DNA from: Marinobacter sp. SS5-14b
Lineage (GTDB): Bacteria > Pseudomonadota > Gammaproteobacteria > Pseudomonadales > Oleiphilaceae
Length of the DNA stretch: 64,000 bases
Reading direction: 5' to 3'
NCBI RefSeq assembly: GCF_030541005.1
Contig: NZ_JASSVM010000008.1
Location: 62,001 to 126,000 of the forward strand
This document shows positions 55,940 through 64,000 of this stretch, piece by piece. Positions within the stretch are counted from its first letter, which is position 1, and each line of letters begins with the position of its first letter. Made by a program: the position numbers and the translations under genes. The notes below the pieces were generated by a model, which saw nothing but the letters and a program-made list of their open reading frames with translations, did no database searches and was not told the origin of the DNA.

Positions 55940-57249
55940 TGAGCATTGAAGTCATGACGCTTCTTTTCTTTGGTTCGCTGCTGTTTTTCCTGTTACTTGG
56001 CCTGCCACTGGCATTCGTGCTGGGTGGTGTGTCTGTTGTTTTTCTTTATTTCACCTGGGGCTTTGACTCCTTCTACATGGTGGTTTCCCAGATCTGGGGC
56101 ACCATGGAAAGCTTTACATTGGTGGCCATACCTCTGTTTGTATTTATGGCGATGATTCTCGAACGCACAGGCGTTGCGCGAGACTTGTACCGCATGATGT
56201 ATCTCTGGTTCGGTGGCCTCCGGGGCGGCCTGGCCATCGGTACTCTGGGCATTTGTGCGGTATTTGCAGCCATGGTGGGCATCAGCGGTGCAGCCGTGGT
56301 CGCTATGGGTGCGATCGCACTCCCATCCATGCTGTCCCGGGGTTACGACAAGCAGATGGCACTCGGGGTTATAAATACCGGTGGCGGCTGGGGCGTTCTG
56401 ATCCCGCCAAGCATCCTGATGATTCTGTACGCCCTGATAACGGGAGTATCCGTAGGCAAGATGTTTGCCGCAGGTGTTATGCCCGGCATCATGCTGATGA
56501 TTCTTACCACGCTCTACATCATTATCCGCTGCGCCCTGCAACCGGACCTGGCACCGGCGCTTCCTAAAGACGACCGGGCATCCTGGCCTGAAAAGTTCCG
56601 CGCCCTGCGCTCTGTTCTCCTGCCGATCAGTGTGGTGGGAATGGTACTGGGCTCCATCATGGGCGGACTCACTACACCCACAGAAGCCGCAGCCATGGGT
56701 GTCCTCGGTGCGCTGATTTCAGCAGCGGTCTACGGCGAGTTCAAATGGTCAGTACTGAATGAAGCCGCGATCCGCACCCTCAAGCTGACTGGCTTGACCA
56801 TGTGGATCCTGTTTTCGGCCCACGCATTCAGCTCTGCCTATCAAAGCATGGGAGCCCAGGCCCTGATTGAAAGCATTATGGCCATGATCCCGGGTGGAGC
56901 CTGGGGAACTATTATTGCCATGATGGTCATCATCTTCTTCCTGGGGATGGTTCTGGACCCTGTCGGCATTATGATGATCACTCTGCCGGTATTTATTCCG
57001 ATTATCACGGCATTAGGGTTTGACCCAATCTGGTTCGGCATTCTGTTCGTGATCAACATGGAGATCGGTTACAAGACACCACCCTTTGGTTTCAACCTGT
57101 TCTACCTGAAAGGTGTAGTGCCTCCGTCGGTCACAATGAACGATATCTACAAGTCGATCATTCCGTTTGTACTGGTAGAAATCGTTGGGATCATACTGAT
57201 TATGATCTTCCCGGAGATCGCAACCTGGTTGCCGGAATTACTCTTCTGA
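55939..57249 (+). CDS. dctM: TRAP transporter large permease, DctM family
   Basis: 436 residues with about 12 helices. Motifs: FVFMAMILERTGVARDLYR, GISGAAVVAMGAIALPSML, NTGGGWGVLIPPSILMILYA and MEIGYKTPPFGFNLFYLKGV. It is the ion-coupled channel for the substrate bound by DctP. A strong terminator follows. Confidence 0.95.
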   Translation: MSIEVMTLLFFGSLLFFLLLGLPLAFVLGGVSVVFLYFTWGFDSFYMVVSQIWGTMESFTLVAIPLFVFMAMILERTGVARDLYRMMYLWFGGLRGGLAIGTLGICAVFAAMVGISGAAVVAMGAIALPSMLSRGYDKQMALGVINTGGGWGVLIPPSILMILYALITGVSVGKMFAAGVMPGIMLMILTTLYIIIRCALQPDLAPALPKDDRASWPEKFRALRSVLLPISVVGMVLGSIMGGLTTPTEAAAMGVLGALISAAVYGEFKWSVLNEAAIRTLKLTGLTMWILFSAHAFSSAYQSMGAQALIESIMAMIPGGAWGTIIAMMVIIFFLGMVLDPVGIMMITLPVFIPIITALGFDPIWFGILFVINMEIGYKTPPFGFNLFYLKGVVPPSVTMNDIYKSIIPFVLVEIVGIILIMIFPEIATWLPELLF

Positions 57250-57254
57250 GATAT

Positions 57255-57292
57255 CAAGAAGGCCTGAACGACCTCAGGCCTTCTTGCTTTTA
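57255..57292 (+). terminator. Terminator after DctPQM
   Basis: CAAGAAGGCCTGA pairs with TCAGGCCTTCTTG around ACGACC and is followed by CTTTTATT. Confidence 0.88.
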
Positions 57293-57337
57293 TTAATTGC
57301 AAATCGACCTGTCAGAGTCGCTCACAAGCAAAGGAAC

Positions 57338-57481
57338 TTATTTGCCCGCTCCAATCCAGGGGTCTTCAAGTTGCCCTGCTCGCTGCAGCCAGTTCATAGA
57401 CCGATGAACCCGCAGGCTGAGATTGGCGGGGCAGCCGCCTCGCTCATCGCGGTGGCACTGCTTGAGAGTGTCATAATTCAT
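57338..57481 (-). pseudogene. N-terminal fragment of a HEPN-like hypothetical protein
   Basis: Reading from ATG 57481 gives 47 residues, MNYDTLKQCHRDERGG then LSLRVHRSMNWLQRAGQLEDP, before a stop. I recall this N-terminus in a family of roughly 200-250-residue proteins with a HEPN-like helical domain (RMTYDxLKxxHRxER...LSLRVHRALSWLxRAE). The rest of that protein is absent here. No full gene remains nearby, so it is a truncated remnant. The family assignment is from memory of the pattern. Confidence 0.45.
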
Positions 57482-57520
57482 GGTTCGGTCTATCCGTTCA
57501 TACAGTCCTGGTTTTCGGTT

Positions 57521-57955
57521 TCAATCCTTCACATATTCCCAAATCAGCTTCAACGCTTCTTCCATATGCTCAACCCGGTGGCTGCCACCCTCAAAGCTAT
57601 AAACCGGAAAATAATCCCCAAGCGCCCCGACGGTGTCATTCCACGGAAGCAGTTCATCCCCTGATCCAGCAGCAACAGCCCGCTGCCCCAGCGGGTGAAA
57701 GAATAGTAGCCAGAAACCACTTCGTCTGTCAGTTGATAGGCCTACCCTGATGATCGACATCCGGGCCTATCCAGGACGTGAAAGTGTGGGCAGAATCCGT
57801 CACAGGATTGATGGCGACAACCGGAATACCGGCTTCGGCTCACAGAATGCCCGCCAGCCATCTTCCCATCGACGTCCCAACCAGAAGATCCGGATTCACT
57901 TGCATCAGCTTAGCCAAGCTCTCTTCGATAACGTCTTCCGATCCTTGGGCTAATC
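57521..57955 (-). pseudogene. Frameshifted YqiA/UPF0227-like esterase remnant
   Basis: One frame gives EDVIEESLAKLMQ then DLLVGTSMGRWLAGIL before a stop; GTSMG is the nucleophile elbow. The next frame continues EAGIPVVAINPVTDSA, and a later frame gives SGDELLPWNDTVGAL with FEGGSHRVEHMEEAL, the end of this esterase family with its catalytic Asp and His. The pieces together cover much of a 190-residue alpha/beta hydrolase. At least two frame shifts are needed, so no intact protein is expected. Confidence 0.65.
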
Positions 57956-58191
57956 AATGTCGTTATGAGGACACGACATACGCATTAGCTTGATGACGAT
58001 ATCTTGCTGTGTTCTTGAGCTCATAGTTTAGCCGGCCGTTGGTGCTGAAGAGTGCCCACCTTTTTGCTAGGTAGTACTGACACCATCGGGAATTACGGCT
58101 GGCTTCCGGGCTAAAAGAACGTGTCGAACTCAAGCAGCATAACTATGGAGTGGGCGCCCCAGCGATTGGCAGAGGTACAAACACAAGCTAC

Positions 58192-58210
58192 GGTCGCAAA
58201 GCGAACATTC
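58192..58210 (+). repeat. Dispersed GGTCGCAAAGCG repeat, copy 2
   Basis: GGTCGCAAAGCGAACATTC; same word as at 17831 and 59877. Confidence 0.7.
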
Positions 58211-58302
58211 GGATTCTGGACAATGCCAGCGTTGACCGACGCAGGAGTAACGCCGAAGGTAAGAGAAAGCGGTATGGTTTTGCTTTTCCGTTCGCGCCCT
58301 TT

Positions 58303-58767
58303 TTAAATGGTTATTCGGTAGTATCGGCCAGGCTCTCCATCCTTAGAACCACTTTGCGTGACTTGCCAACCCAGTTTTTCTGCTATCCTTTTGCTGGCCA
58401 CATTCTCGTCCGCGATGAAAACCTGGACGGTCTCAAAATCGATTTCGGCGGACAGTTTTTCAACCGCCATCCTGCACGCCCTTGCAGCTATGCCGTTGCC
58501 CCAAAACTCCGACCTTATGAAGTAGCCGAAATCTAAAACACCATCTATTCGTTTAGTTCCGCAGAAGCCAATGAATTCATCCGTGTCGGCCTCAGCAACA
58601 ACGAATCGGGCCGGGTTAGCGAGCGCACTCTCAAACCACGAATTCGCCTCATCTTCTGTTAGGGGGCGATTAGGGCCAAGAAACCTCATCACCTTACGAT
58701 CTCTAAGCATTGCTATGACAGCCGCTTTATCTTGCTGACGAAGATCCCTCAGTTTCACCAAAATCAC
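58303..58767 (-). CDS. GNAT-family acetyltransferase (RimJ/RimL-like)
   Basis: 154 residues beginning at GTG 58767. The acetyl-CoA site is FGYFIRSEFWGNGIAARACRMAV, and VFIADENVASKRIAEKLGWQ is the typical end of RimJ/RimL proteins. It transfers an acetyl group to an amine, often a protein N-terminus or small toxin. The gap to the HIT gene is 74 bp; it might be in the same transcript as the deaminase and HIT genes. Confidence 0.88.
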   Translation of the reverse strand: MILVKLRDLRQQDKAAVIAMLRDRKVMRFLGPNRPLTEDEANSWFESALANPARFVVAEADTDEFIGFCGTKRIDGVLDFGYFIRSEFWGNGIAARACRMAVEKLSAEIDFETVQVFIADENVASKRIAEKLGWQVTQSGSKDGEPGRYYRITI

Positions 58768-58841
58768 GAATTTGACCCCATTACGTTGCGCCAGCCATAA
58801 GCGCCTTTATGCCAAGGCGTCGGATGGAGAGCGGAGCAAAC

Positions 58842-59318
58842 CTAATAACATTGTCGTACGGCCCACAGCTTTCGAAGCTGGTCAATAACGTGCGCATTAG
58901 ACTGGTACGCTAATTCTTTGGAGCAACGGTATTGGTCCCTGGCCCAATCCAAAACAATAGGGCTTCTAATTTGTGAAGCATGCTGGGGAAATGCATCCAG
59001 GTATTCTCTCGTGAGCGCCGCACCTCTTGGGAAAATATGAAAATGCAGTTGGGACTGTTCTTCCCCAAACTGAGCACAGTAAACGCGCAGTGGTTTGACA
59101 ATCTCCTTCACTAATGCGGATGCAGCGGCCAACGACGGCCCGAGGTTTTCAAGAGATCTGCTTGGCAGAGCGTCTAAAGATTCGACTGTTGCCAATGGCG
59201 AAACGACTAAATAACCAGGAACGGCGCACGAATAACAGTGCTCAACCAAAAAATCCTCTGACCTTCCGATCTCGAAGTTCATGGGCTGACAATTACGCAG
59301 CGCTGAGTTGATCGGCAC
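58842..59318 (-). CDS. HIT-family protein
   Basis: 158 residues from GTG 59318 (ATG at 59282 is an alternative). The motif QLHFHIFPRG carries the histidine cluster of HIT hydrolases, and GYLVVSPLATVESLDALP is the usual preceding strand. HIT proteins cleave or transfer nucleotides, for example AMP from adenylated compounds. It follows the deaminase gene by 18 bp. Confidence 0.8.
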   Translation of the reverse strand: MPINSALRNCQPMNFEIGRSEDFLVEHCYSCAVPGYLVVSPLATVESLDALPSRSLENLGPSLAAASALVKEIVKPLRVYCAQFGEEQSQLHFHIFPRGAALTREYLDAFPQHASQIRSPIVLDWARDQYRCSKELAYQSNAHVIDQLRKLWAVRQCY

Positions 59319-59336
59319 CTTAAATAAAGCGTTCTT

Positions 59337-59804
59337 TCATTCATGCGGTCCATCATCTGACTTCAGGTCTGAGTCGGCTTGGTAAAGGTATGTTCCCAAG
59401 AATTCACTGACCTTCTCAGCGTAAACGCCTTGAACTACCTCTACCCCTGCCTGGCATAGCTTTTTCAGGCCCCGCCCGTTGTTTCTTGGATCGGGGTCCA
59501 CTAAAGCAACAACAACTTTTTCAATTCCCTGTTTAATCAATTCATCAGCACATGATGGTGTTCGGCCCTGGAAGGAGCATGGTTCAAGCGTCACGTAAGC
59601 GGTTAAGCCTGTCATTGGTTCCACGATCTTTGCAAGGGCGTCAGCCTCGGCGTGGTGTTCGCCAGGAGCCCGAGTGTACCCGCTAGCGACAATCTGCCCA
59701 TTGCGAACAAGCACACAACCAACTGGTGGATTAGGTAAACATGCCGGCAAAGCCTTCTGCGACTCTAGTAGAGCAAGTGCCATGAACGTTTTGTGTGATG
59801 CCAA
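59337..59804 (-). CDS. Stand-alone RibD-like deaminase domain
   Basis: 155 residues from TTG 59804 with AAGGAG seven bases upstream. Zinc-site motifs HHAEADAL and EPCSFQGRTPSC match the deaminase half of RibD. The reductase half is missing, so it is shorter than RibD (about 370). It removes an amino group from a pyrimidine-like or related substrate. Grouped with HIT and GNAT genes, so perhaps a modified nucleoside or antibiotic pathway rather than riboflavin. Confidence 0.85.
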   Translation of the reverse strand: MASHKTFMALALLESQKALPACLPNPPVGCVLVRNGQIVASGYTRAPGEHHAEADALAKIVEPMTGLTAYVTLEPCSFQGRTPSCADELIKQGIEKVVVALVDPDPRNNGRGLKKLCQAGVEVVQGVYAEKVSEFLGTYLYQADSDLKSDDGPHE

Positions 59805-59876
59805 CCTGACTCCTTAGCTTCAGTTGATTGATTCTAATTCTCATTAGATCTCAATTGCCCCACTCAGTCCATGGTT

Positions 59877-59895
59877 GGTCGCAAAGCGAACGTTC
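59877..59895 (+). repeat. Dispersed GGTCGCAAAGCG repeat, copy 3
   Basis: GGTCGCAAAGCGAACGTTC; same word as at 17831 and 58192. Confidence 0.7.
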
Positions 59896-59951
59896 AGGCG
59901 GATAGACCAACACTTTCCTTGGCGGAAAGTCAGTACACAGGACAGGAGTGT

Positions 59952-60335
59952 CTAGAGGTCCGGGAGAGAACCCATGAGATTCGACACCGTGAAGCTGCCA
60001 TCGGACTTGATCGAGACCGCGTCGTCCATCGTGCCCTTTACATCGATCACAGCACCAGACAGGCTGATGCCCGAGGACACGTCGACCAACTGACTAGCAT
60101 GCACCGCTTTCTCTGGATCAAGCAGCACATTAATTGAAGAAAAGAGATTCAGGGCGCCAACCGAAAGCGAGGTGGCGAAATATTTCTCGCCCCAAAGCCC
60201 ATCCGCATTCTGATTTGTGTATAGATAAGCGACCGTGTGCCTTAGCTGATAGCAGATATTGTACGTGTATAGGTAGACCTTCATGTCGGTAAATGCTTTA
60301 TATTGCGCAGCAGTGGCCTTGACGCCAGGGTCCAC
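59952..60335 (-). CDS. Hypothetical protein or C-terminal fragment
   Basis: 127 residues from a GTG at 60335 with no convincing ribosome site. Composition is protein-like (DMKVYLYTYNICYQLRHTVAYLY, GLWGEKYFATSLSVGALNLF), and the C-terminal half is beta-rich. No family is recognised. It may be the tail of a larger decayed gene in this accessory region. Confidence 0.35.
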   Translation of the reverse strand: MDPGVKATAAQYKAFTDMKVYLYTYNICYQLRHTVAYLYTNQNADGLWGEKYFATSLSVGALNLFSSINVLLDPEKAVHASQLVDVSSGISLSGAVIDVKGTMDDAVSIKSDGSFTVSNLMGSLPDL

Positions 60336-60451
60336 ATTAACCTATACACAAAGGGGAATCGGGGTATGTGCGCCTGATTTGCAGCAGCCTGCCAGACTGG
60401 CATTCAGGTTAATTCGTAACAACTCGGCTTACCTCCATAATAAGGAACATT

Positions 60452-62899
60452 ATGTGCCCAACCAGTTCTCGTAAAATGGCCAATCTGCGAGCTCAGTACA
60501 TCGATCGCCTGGGTCGGTACGCACAAAAACTGGAGGCACTTTGGACGGCCGCGGCTGATGACCAAAGCAATCTGTCGAACATCCAGTCAATGGCGCATCG
60601 TCTGGCCGGTTCGGGCAAGGCCTATGGATTCAGGGAATTGTCGCAGGTGGCGAGAGAGCTTGAGCAGGCATTGGAGCAAACGGAACAGTTTTCACGGCAG
60701 GAACGAGCATCGGCAGCATCCGAACCGTTCAGTGCATTGTTGCGGGCATTAAGACAGATCTTAAAAGATGAATCGAATGAGGTGGGCCATAATTACGCCC
60801 AAAATGCTGCAGTAACGAAAAGCCAGTCTGTAGGTGACGTCCGTGTCCTGATTGTGGACGACGATAAAGATTTCGCGCTCAAACTCTCGGAGACCCTCGA
60901 CTCTTACGGTTATATTGCACACGTCGAGAAGGATATCGCCCAACTGGAACAGGCGATTGCCGACTATGATCCGCTTGCCGTGATCGTCGACATGGATTTT
61001 TTCGGCGATCGTTATGCAGGCGCCAGGCAGGTGGCTTACTGGCGACATAATGATGGCGCCCCCCTTCCAGTCACTTTCATTTCTGAACATGATTCTTTCG
61101 ACCTTCGCCTTGCATCGGTCAGGGCAGGAGGCAATCATTTTCTTCACAAACCATTGGATATTCCTAGGCTGATAGCCCTACTGCACGCTGAACTGAGTCT
61201 GGCACCTGCCGAGCCATACCGGGTCATGATTGTCGACGATGATCAGGACCTGTTGGACTTGTATGATTCCATTCTCGGTGGTGCTGGTTATTCAGTCAGA
61301 ACGGCGGATAACGCGCAAAATGCCCTCTCTCTTCTGGATCAGTTTCAACCTGAACTGGTGTTGATTGATGTCAGCATGCCTGTCTGCAATGGCATTGAAC
61401 TGGGTCGTATTATTCGCCAGCACGAAGAGTTCTCTACCATACCTCTTTTGTTTATGTCGGCGGTTGCTGATACGGAAACGCAGTTGGCCTGTGCCCGCCT
61501 GGCAAATGACGAGTTCATCACCAAACCGATAGAGCCCTGGCGGCTGTTGATGATGGTAAAGTCACGGGTCGTAAAAGGTCGCCAGTTGCGGAGCCTGAAT
61601 CGTACCTTGACTGGGCCCGAGGCGGACATGATCCAAGACCCACTAACTGCACTGCCTAAACTGGCGGAAGTCCGGCGTGCCCTCAACGGAATATTGCCGC
61701 AACAGGTTCGAGATGTTCTGGCATTGATAAAAATGGATCTTCAGGGTTTTCACACCATCAATAATCTCCATGGCCAGTACTTTGGTGATGAGATCCTGCA
61801 ACGTGTTGCATGGAGGCTGAGTCAACACCTGGGAGAAACCGGCATGTTGAGCCGTGAGGCCGGTGATGAATTTCTGATTCTAAGCAAGGGTCATTCTTCC
61901 CAAGAGGCGCTTGATGAGTACGTGAGGAAACTGATTGAGGCTGTCAATCAAACGAATATGGTTTCCGAACAGGGGGCTGCCCTATTATCGGTAGATGTCG
62001 GTGTTGCGATCTGCACGGAAGACATTACGAGTGCAGATGAGCTTATAGATCGCGCGGACATGGCTTTGTTTAAAGCGAAAGCGGCCCAGGGTGCTGAACT
62101 GGTCTACTTTGATGAAGAGCTCCAGGCTGAGCAGAGATACCGCTTTACCCTGGAACAATCGATCAGGCAGGGCCTGGATAATCAAGAGTTTGTTGCGGTT
62201 TACCAGCCAATATTCTCAGTGGAAGGGGAGTGCATTGTCGGGTTCGAGGCTCTGGCCCGTTGGCAGCATCCGGAGCATGGCCTGCTGGGGCCGGGGGAGT
62301 TTATTCCATTGATGGAAGAGCGGGGGCTGATTTCCCGGTTAACGGAGCAGATAATCAGCTGTGTGGTGCCTCAACTCGCCCATTGGCACAATATCAACCC
62401 GGATTGGTTTATGTCGCTGAACCTCTCCGCGAGAGATATTCAGAAACCCTCATTTATAGACAATCTGACTTCGTTGATTTACGCCCATAAGCTGGCGCCA
62501 GAAAAAGTCGTTCTGGAAATTACCGAGAGCCTGCTGTTGGCTGACTGGCAGAACGCCAGTCAGGTACTTGAGTCACTCAAGTCGCTTGGTGTCCGCTTGG
62601 CACTGGATGATTTTGGCACTGGTTACAGTTCTTTGAGTTATCTCCATCGCATCAACGCTGACAAGCTGAAAATCGATCGCAGTTTTATTGAACACTGGTC
62701 GCAAACTGCGGATGCACGTTTGTTGCGCACCATGGCGCATTTGGGTCAAAGCATGAACATGACGGTCATTGCCGAGGGTGTGGAAAACAGGGAAGAGTTG
62801 GTCTTCCTGGGGGAAATCGGTTGCCATCAGTATCAGGGATTTTTGAGTGCCCGCCCCATGCTGCCCGAAGACCTGGAGGCGGGTGGCTGGTTGCTTTGA
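60452..62899 (+). CDS. Hpt-REC-REC-GGDEF-EAL cyclic-di-GMP signalling protein
   Basis: 815 residues, AAGGA upstream. An Hpt domain (SMAHRLAGSGKAYGFREL, phospho-His) covers about residues 1-105. Two receivers follow: VIVDMDFFGD and LIDVSMPVCNG hold the acceptor Asp. A GGDEF domain with AGDEF in REAGDEFLIL comes next, so its first Gly is Ala; such AGDEF forms can still make c-di-GMP. The EAL domain is intact (FEALARW, NLSARDI, EITES, DDFGTGYSSL, KIDRSFI), so phosphodiesterase activity is expected. It converges on a hybrid kinase gene and may be its target. Confidence 0.93.
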   Translation: MCPTSSRKMANLRAQYIDRLGRYAQKLEALWTAAADDQSNLSNIQSMAHRLAGSGKAYGFRELSQVARELEQALEQTEQFSRQERASAASEPFSALLRALRQILKDESNEVGHNYAQNAAVTKSQSVGDVRVLIVDDDKDFALKLSETLDSYGYIAHVEKDIAQLEQAIADYDPLAVIVDMDFFGDRYAGARQVAYWRHNDGAPLPVTFISEHDSFDLRLASVRAGGNHFLHKPLDIPRLIALLHAELSLAPAEPYRVMIVDDDQDLLDLYDSILGGAGYSVRTADNAQNALSLLDQFQPELVLIDVSMPVCNGIELGRIIRQHEEFSTIPLLFMSAVADTETQLACARLANDEFITKPIEPWRLLMMVKSRVVKGRQLRSLNRTLTGPEADMIQDPLTALPKLAEVRRALNGILPQQVRDVLALIKMDLQGFHTINNLHGQYFGDEILQRVAWRLSQHLGETGMLSREAGDEFLILSKGHSSQEALDEYVRKLIEAVNQTNMVSEQGAALLSVDVGVAICTEDITSADELIDRADMALFKAKAAQGAELVYFDEELQAEQRYRFTLEQSIRQGLDNQEFVAVYQPIFSVEGECIVGFEALARWQHPEHGLLGPGEFIPLMEERGLISRLTEQIISCVVPQLAHWHNINPDWFMSLNLSARDIQKPSFIDNLTSLIYAHKLAPEKVVLEITESLLLADWQNASQVLESLKSLGVRLALDDFGTGYSSLSYLHRINADKLKIDRSFIEHWSQTADARLLRTMAHLGQSMNMTVIAEGVENREELVFLGEIGCHQYQGFLSARPMLPEDLEAGGWLL

Positions 62900-64000
62900 A
62901 TACGTTCCCGGATCACGTTGATGAGTTGTTCGGATGTAAGCCGGTTTTTCAGCAGCACACCTTCCACAGCGGAGTGTTCTTCTTTGCTGATGTCCTCACC
63001 GGACAAGATGACAATGGCCGCATTGGGTTGCTTGTTCTCAATGTCCGGAATCAGGTCCCACCCTGAGCCGTCGGGCAGACCAATATCAAGCAAAACGGCA
63101 TCATAGGCCTGTTGTTTCAGTAGTCTTTTGGCATCGGCCATCGTTCCTGCCCATTCCAGATTCAAATGATCACGGACCATAGCCGAAATGACCTCATGCA
63201 AATCCGCATCATCCTCGATGTGCAAGATTCTCGGGCGATAGCCCTCTGATAACTCATGCTGCACCAAATCAATCAGTCTCTGATGCTGAATCGGTTTTGC
63301 CAGCCACGCAATATTGTCAGCCTCGCCATTAAGTTCTAGCTGACCCTGGCGCGCTATGGCGGACACTACCACAATGGGAATGTTGGCGGTGTCCGCCCGT
63401 TTTTTCAGCCGTCGTATAATGTCCAGCCCGCTTACATCCGGTAGCATCAGGTCGAGGCTTATCAGGTCGTAGCCCCCCGTCTTCACGGATTCCAGAGCCC
63501 CTGTGCCAGTGAGGCAAACATCGACCTGATACCCTGCCCCTTTCAGCAAAAGTCTTAGAAGTTCGGCGACATCTGGATCATCCTCCACGACCAGTATTCT
63601 GGGTGACTCATTGGATGAGCCATCCGTGTTTTTTGGAGAACGGGCAGAGGGTGCTTTTTCAGCCGGTGTTATCAACGGCAGAGAGAAGAAAAAGCGCGTT
63701 CCTTCGCCGGCGGTTGTCTCGAAGTCAATCGTGCCCCCCATGCGGGTAAGCAGCTCCTGGGTAATGGCCAGACCGAGCCCCGTGCCCCCTTTTTGACGCG
63801 TGTCTGAGCTGTCGGCCTGAGCAAATCGCTGAAATATCTTGTGGTGAAAATCCTCTGGAATACCAGAGCCATGGTCGGTCACGCGAACGGTGATATCGGT
63901 ATTCGTACTGGATGCCTCGACAGTGACTGTACCGCCGTCGGGAGAAAACTTGATGGCATTGGACAGCAGGTTGGCCAGCACCTGCTTCAGCCGCTGCTTA
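62833..64000 (-). CDS. Hybrid sensor histidine kinase, HATPase-REC-REC, 5' end outside the window
   Basis: The visible part (about 388 residues) begins inside the HATPase: VLANLLSNAIKFSPDGG (N-box), TDHGSGIPEDF and GTGLGLAITQELL. Two receivers follow: LISLDLMLPDVSG and VLLDIGLPDGSG hold the phospho-Asp residues. The frame continues to the window edge, so sensor domains and the phospho-His lie beyond. Its 3' end overlaps the convergent c-di-GMP gene by 67 bp. The kinase may pass phosphate to the Hpt domain of that neighbour. Confidence 0.9.
   Translation of the reverse strand, partial: KQRLKQVLANLLSNAIKFSPDGGTVTVEASSTNTDITVRVTDHGSGIPEDFHHKIFQRFAQADSSDTRQKGGTGLGLAITQELLTRMGGTIDFETTAGEGTRFFFSLPLITPAEKAPSARSPKNTDGSSNESPRILVVEDDPDVAELLRLLLKGAGYQVDVCLTGTGALESVKTGGYDLISLDLMLPDVSGLDIIRRLKKRADTANIPIVVVSAIARQGQLELNGEADNIAWLAKPIQHQRLIDLVQHELSEGYRPRILHIEDDADLHEVISAMVRDHLNLEWAGTMADAKRLLKQQAYDAVLLDIGLPDGSGWDLIPDIENKQPNAAIVILSGEDISKEEHSAVEGVLLKNRLTSEQLINVIRERIQSNQPPASRSSGSMGRALKNP

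Noticed and set aside
58121..60440. Integron gene cassettes
   Set aside because: Small enzyme genes fit, but I found no convincing attC pair (RYYYAAC/GTTRRRY) and the deaminase and HIT genes are 18 bp apart.
60761..61147. Minus-strand 128-residue frame within the c-di-GMP gene
   Set aside because: It is antisense to the first receiver domain and has no domain of its own.
1..64000. CRISPR arrays, tRNA and rRNA genes
   Set aside because: No regular spacer repeats, cloverleaf sequences or rRNA segments were recognised.

Overview
The window looks like a chromosomal segment of a marine hydrocarbon- or fatty-acid-degrading gammaproteobacterium, most likely Marinobacter or a close relative. This rests on gene content: a DcaP-type porin, two TRAP transporters, many acyl-CoA enzymes, and a copper island with a cupredoxin, CopA and CopB. 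No rRNA or tRNA was seen, so the genus is inference. The left and right edges cut through genes.

Region 1 (1-15280) is a metal-response island. A tightly overlapping minus-strand operon encodes homologues of complex I subunits A, a B/D fusion, H, J, K, L and M. There are no C, E, F, G or I subunits. The B/D protein has lost the iron-sulfur ligands of NuoB and the quinone-site histidine of NuoD. Between the two halves it carries a heavy-metal-binding Cys/His motif and a tract of about 124 residues rich in histidine. The proton-channel lysines and glutamates of the L and M subunits are kept. Next come a small secreted protein, a small membrane protein, an APC permease with a His-rich tail, an unknown Cys-Cys protein, copB, copA and a cupredoxin. 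A divergent PhoP/PhoQ-like two-component system follows, separated from them by a promoter region with repeated CTGAATTC-type sites.

Region 2 (15281-20700) is a decay and insertion zone. It holds a broken HNH nuclease gene, an AP2-like ORF, gene-poor DNA and a complete IS21-family element at 18050-20686, flanked by a 5-bp duplication ATAGG.

Region 3 (20700-57300) is a large catabolic island. It contains a TAXI-type TRAP transporter and an operon for FadB-like protein, thiolase, acyl-CoA dehydrogenase, alcohol dehydrogenase, aldehyde dehydrogenase and a nitronate-monooxygenase-like protein. It continues with an IclR regulator, a hydroxyacid reductase, a PcaF-like thiolase with glutaryl-CoA dehydrogenase, and a DcaP porin. 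A PimC/PimD-like dehydrogenase pair, an aldolase/adducin plus MaoC pair, two CoA ligases and an ACAD10/11-like kinase/dehydrogenase set with SurE follow, and a DctPQM TRAP system closes the region. Eight 15-bp near-palindromes fitting TTYYGC-N3-GCRRAA lie in the promoter regions and suggest one regulon, probably under the local IclR protein. The combined picture is uptake and beta-oxidation of a dicarboxylic or alicyclic/branched acid; the exact substrate is not visible.

Region 4 (57300-60450) holds gene fragments (a HEPN-like N-terminus and a YqiA-like esterase) and a compact trio for a RibD-like deaminase, a HIT protein and a GNAT acetyltransferase. Region 5 (60452-64000) has an Hpt-REC-REC-GGDEF-EAL protein convergent with, and overlapping, the 3' end of a hybrid histidine kinase that runs off the right edge.
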